This document shows positions 62,341 through 64,000 of a stretch of 64,000 nucleotides of DNA, piece by piece. This DNA comes from Deferribacteres bacterium (GTDB lineage: Bacteria > Zhuqueibacterota > Zhuqueibacteria > Zhuqueibacterales > Geothermadaptataceae): assembly GCA_020633675.1 (NCBI GenBank), contig JACKDE010000002.1:1054001-1118000 (forward strand), written 5' to 3'. The translations under genes were made by a program, and so were the position numbers. The notes under the pieces were generated by a model that had not been told where the DNA came from, ran no database searches, and was given only the letters and a program-made list of their open reading frames with translations. The number at the start of each line of letters is the position of its first letter. The stretch's first letter is position 1.

Positions 62341-64000
62341 CTAGTGATCGGTTTCGTGACTATACTCCGCAGACTCTTCCTGTTCCTCCTCTTCAGACTT
62401 GCGTGCCGGCCAGGCCGTGCGCAGGTCATTCCAGTGCAGTATGGCATTGAAAACCATGGCGTGACTGCCACGTGTCTGCCAACGCCAGAACGGCCTGTTG
62501 GCGAAAAGCACAACATGACCATCGCCAACGGGCGCATCCAGCACCAGGGGCGCACCGGAAATTTCGTTTTCCCCCTTCAACATACCGCTCATCAAAATAT
62601 TTTTTTTCGCGAAGCTTAAGACCACGCGCGGCACTTCTTTTTGCCAAATTTCATCCTGCAGCCAATCCGGATTTCGAAAACCTCCTGTGTTTTTATTAAC
62701 CTGAAAAACCGGTGACTGACTAAAGTATACCGCAACCGTGTCCTGGTAGCCGTACATGATCGGGCTGTTGCCATCCTCAACGATCGCACGAAAAAGCGAG
62801 CCGCGCGCAACCAGATTGCGGCTTTGCTTGATACTGACACGGCGGGTAATCGCCATATCGATGGGGAGCGCGGCTGTGCTGCCTTCCGTGATGAAAAGCC
62901 CGCCTTTTTCGATAAACATTTTCAGCTTTTTAAGCCCATCGTATCCCATTCCCCTGCGAATATCCTCGCTCTGGTCGATCTTGCCGATGTGCGGATAGCT
63001 CTCGGAAGCGAGCCAGGGTATTGGCCCGCCGGCATCGGTCGTACCTGCAACCAAAGTCTGCGGACTGGCAAAGGAGCGGGGCAAAATCACCACATCAAAT
63101 TGCGACAGATCTTCAGTTGCGAGCTCTTGCTCAGACAGGTAGGCATAGGGGATATGCAATTGGTCAAATGCATGCCGCCACCATCCCGCCTCCTGTGGCG
63201 TGGCGACCCAGGTGTGCAAAAGCGCGATCCGTGGCACTTCCACTTCATGGCTGGGAACTTCGGGCATGCGTGAAAGGCCAACTAACTCAATGCCAAACTC
63301 TTCAGAAGCCCGTTGGATTTTTCGGTTGAAATCGTCGCCGTTTTCGTCGGCCTTTATCACGAAGCTGCCAGTTCGGTATGCTGCACCATCAATTTTGATA
63401 CTCTTTTCCAGTGCGTGCATTCGAATGTCTGGCAATGCAAACCGAAAAGATGCCAGATTGTCCTCTGCACGGTTGGGTATCAGATAGCCGATTTTTGGTT
63501 TCCCGGATGCTTTGGCTGGCAAAGCAGCATGGCCATCGAGCTGCGCCATTTTTGCATCGAGAATACTGGCATCGTCCACGCGATACGCCTCGATATTGAA
63601 TGCAACAGGCAGTGTCCAACCCGTGTCGCCGTATGGTGGATTCGCGTTTTTGGGAAAATTCTGGATATCGAGCAGAACCCGCGCGACTGTTTGATAGGGC
63701 TGATCCATGCGCACGATGTAGGTGCCTTTCCCGGCAGTTTGGCTTTTGGATTGCGATGATTTGGCATTCGATTTGTTCTTTTTCCCGGTTGACCAAGCCA
63801 ATTCCTGTTTAGCGCGATGCACTTCAATGCCGTGATCGAGTAGCAGGTTGATCAGAATGGTTGCGTTGTATGCGCGCTCCTGATCATGTGGAATGATCCA
63901 GGCGTACGGTGCCTCGCTCGCACCTCGCTGTACGGCATTTTTAGATTTGATGTAAAAGTTTTCAACGAACTCCCTGCGATTGCTGGCAACATATTCCAGC
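62341..64000 (-). CDS. Secreted M14 peptidase-like protein, 5' part outside window
   Basis: The C-terminal 552 residues or so of a second M14-family protein; the frame stays open to the window edge, so the zinc domain lies outside. It aligns with the M14 protein at 18.4-21.1 kb. Its segments YAWIIPHDQERAYNATILINLLLDHGIEVHRAK, IALLHTWVATPQEAGWWRH and RPFWRWQTRGSHAMVFNAIL correspond to PYAYVIPREQW, IGLYKSWVANMDEGWTRWL and RPQFRGQPRGTYKLLFNAL there. The amidotransferase-like domain with LPRSFASPQTL is present. A Ser/Lys-rich insert (GKKNKSNAKSSQSKSQT) interrupts the upstream part. It is convergent with rplS. Confidence 0.85.
   Translation of the reverse strand, partial: LEYVASNRREFVENFYIKSKNAVQRGASEAPYAWIIPHDQERAYNATILINLLLDHGIEVHRAKQELAWSTGKKNKSNAKSSQSKSQTAGKGTYIVRMDQPYQTVARVLLDIQNFPKNANPPYGDTGWTLPVAFNIEAYRVDDASILDAKMAQLDGHAALPAKASGKPKIGYLIPNRAEDNLASFRFALPDIRMHALEKSIKIDGAAYRTGSFVIKADENGDDFNRKIQRASEEFGIELVGLSRMPEVPSHEVEVPRIALLHTWVATPQEAGWWRHAFDQLHIPYAYLSEQELATEDLSQFDVVILPRSFASPQTLVAGTTDAGGPIPWLASESYPHIGKIDQSEDIRRGMGYDGLKKLKMFIEKGGLFITEGSTAALPIDMAITRRVSIKQSRNLVARGSLFRAIVEDGNSPIMYGYQDTVAVYFSQSPVFQVNKNTGGFRNPDWLQDEIWQKEVPRVVLSFAKKNILMSGMLKGENEISGAPLVLDAPVGDGHVVLFANRPFWRWQTRGSHAMVFNAILHWNDLRTAWPARKSEEEEQEESAEYSHETDH

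Noticed and set aside
1..64000. CRISPR arrays, tRNA and rRNA genes, and insertion sequences
   Set aside because: No regular spaced direct repeats, no cloverleaf with the GTTCGA-type arm, and no transposase or integrase gene was seen by reading the window.

Overview
The window (about 64 kb, no RNA genes found) looks like a chromosomal piece of an uncultured or little-studied bacterium of the Fibrobacterota-Chlorobiota-Bacteroidota side of the tree, most like the KSB1/Calditrichota-type lineages. The reasons are a secreted subtilase ending in the NPFNPST... (FlgD-like, type IX-type) sorting domain, several exported barrel-like proteins with AQ-type signal peptide ends, and a ribosomal protein S16 with a long acidic tail. 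The lineage is an inference; no marker phylogeny could be run. An aerobic or micro-aerobic life is suggested by an AlkB-type alkane monooxygenase and a proton-pumping NADH dehydrogenase arm.

Layout. 1-1.2 kb: ssb (cut by the window edge), rpsR, rplI. 1.3-9.1 kb: YbbR protein, tsaD, a VWA-like membrane protein, an SPL-type radical SAM enzyme, fumC and small membrane proteins. 9.2-15 kb (minus): porin, TPR lipoprotein, large cell-surface subtilase. 15.2-29.1 kb: repair and housekeeping genes (nfo, tag, DinB), peptidases (M28, M14), HAD hydrolase, cupin and CsgG-like proteins, a metallophosphoesterase, two tandem paralogous exported proteins. 29.2-36.1 kb: Gfo/Idh oxidoreductase, an orphan ABC ATPase, a YdeP-type molybdopterin oxidoreductase, an exported protein, AlkB.

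36.4-45 kb holds the centrepiece: one 2880-codon gene that joins an FAD-linked 2-hydroxyacid-oxidase-like module, four [4Fe-4S] motifs, two tandem glutamate-synthase-type FMN barrels (the first degenerate), a class II glutamine amidotransferase and the GXGXG helix domain. The modules are in a different order from bacterial GltB, so the amidotransferase cysteine is internal. Just after it lies a DUF4258/YgiT toxin-antitoxin-like pair, followed by a second copy of the last 12 codons of the giant gene. That copy differs only at synonymous sites, which looks like the scar of an insertion or recombination. An inverted repeat is also read in frame inside the giant gene.

45.7-49.4 kb (minus): an exporter operon (adaptor plus two FtsX/MacB-type permeases) with no ATPase gene. 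49.7-50.8 kb: trypsin-like lipoprotein. 51.2-57 kb: nuoJKLMN, the membrane antiporter half of complex I, without nuoA-I. 57.2-62.2 kb: an eIF-2B-like isomerase and the conserved ffh-rpsP-khpA-rimM-trmD-rplS translation cluster. 62.3-64 kb (minus): a second M14 peptidase, cut by the window edge.
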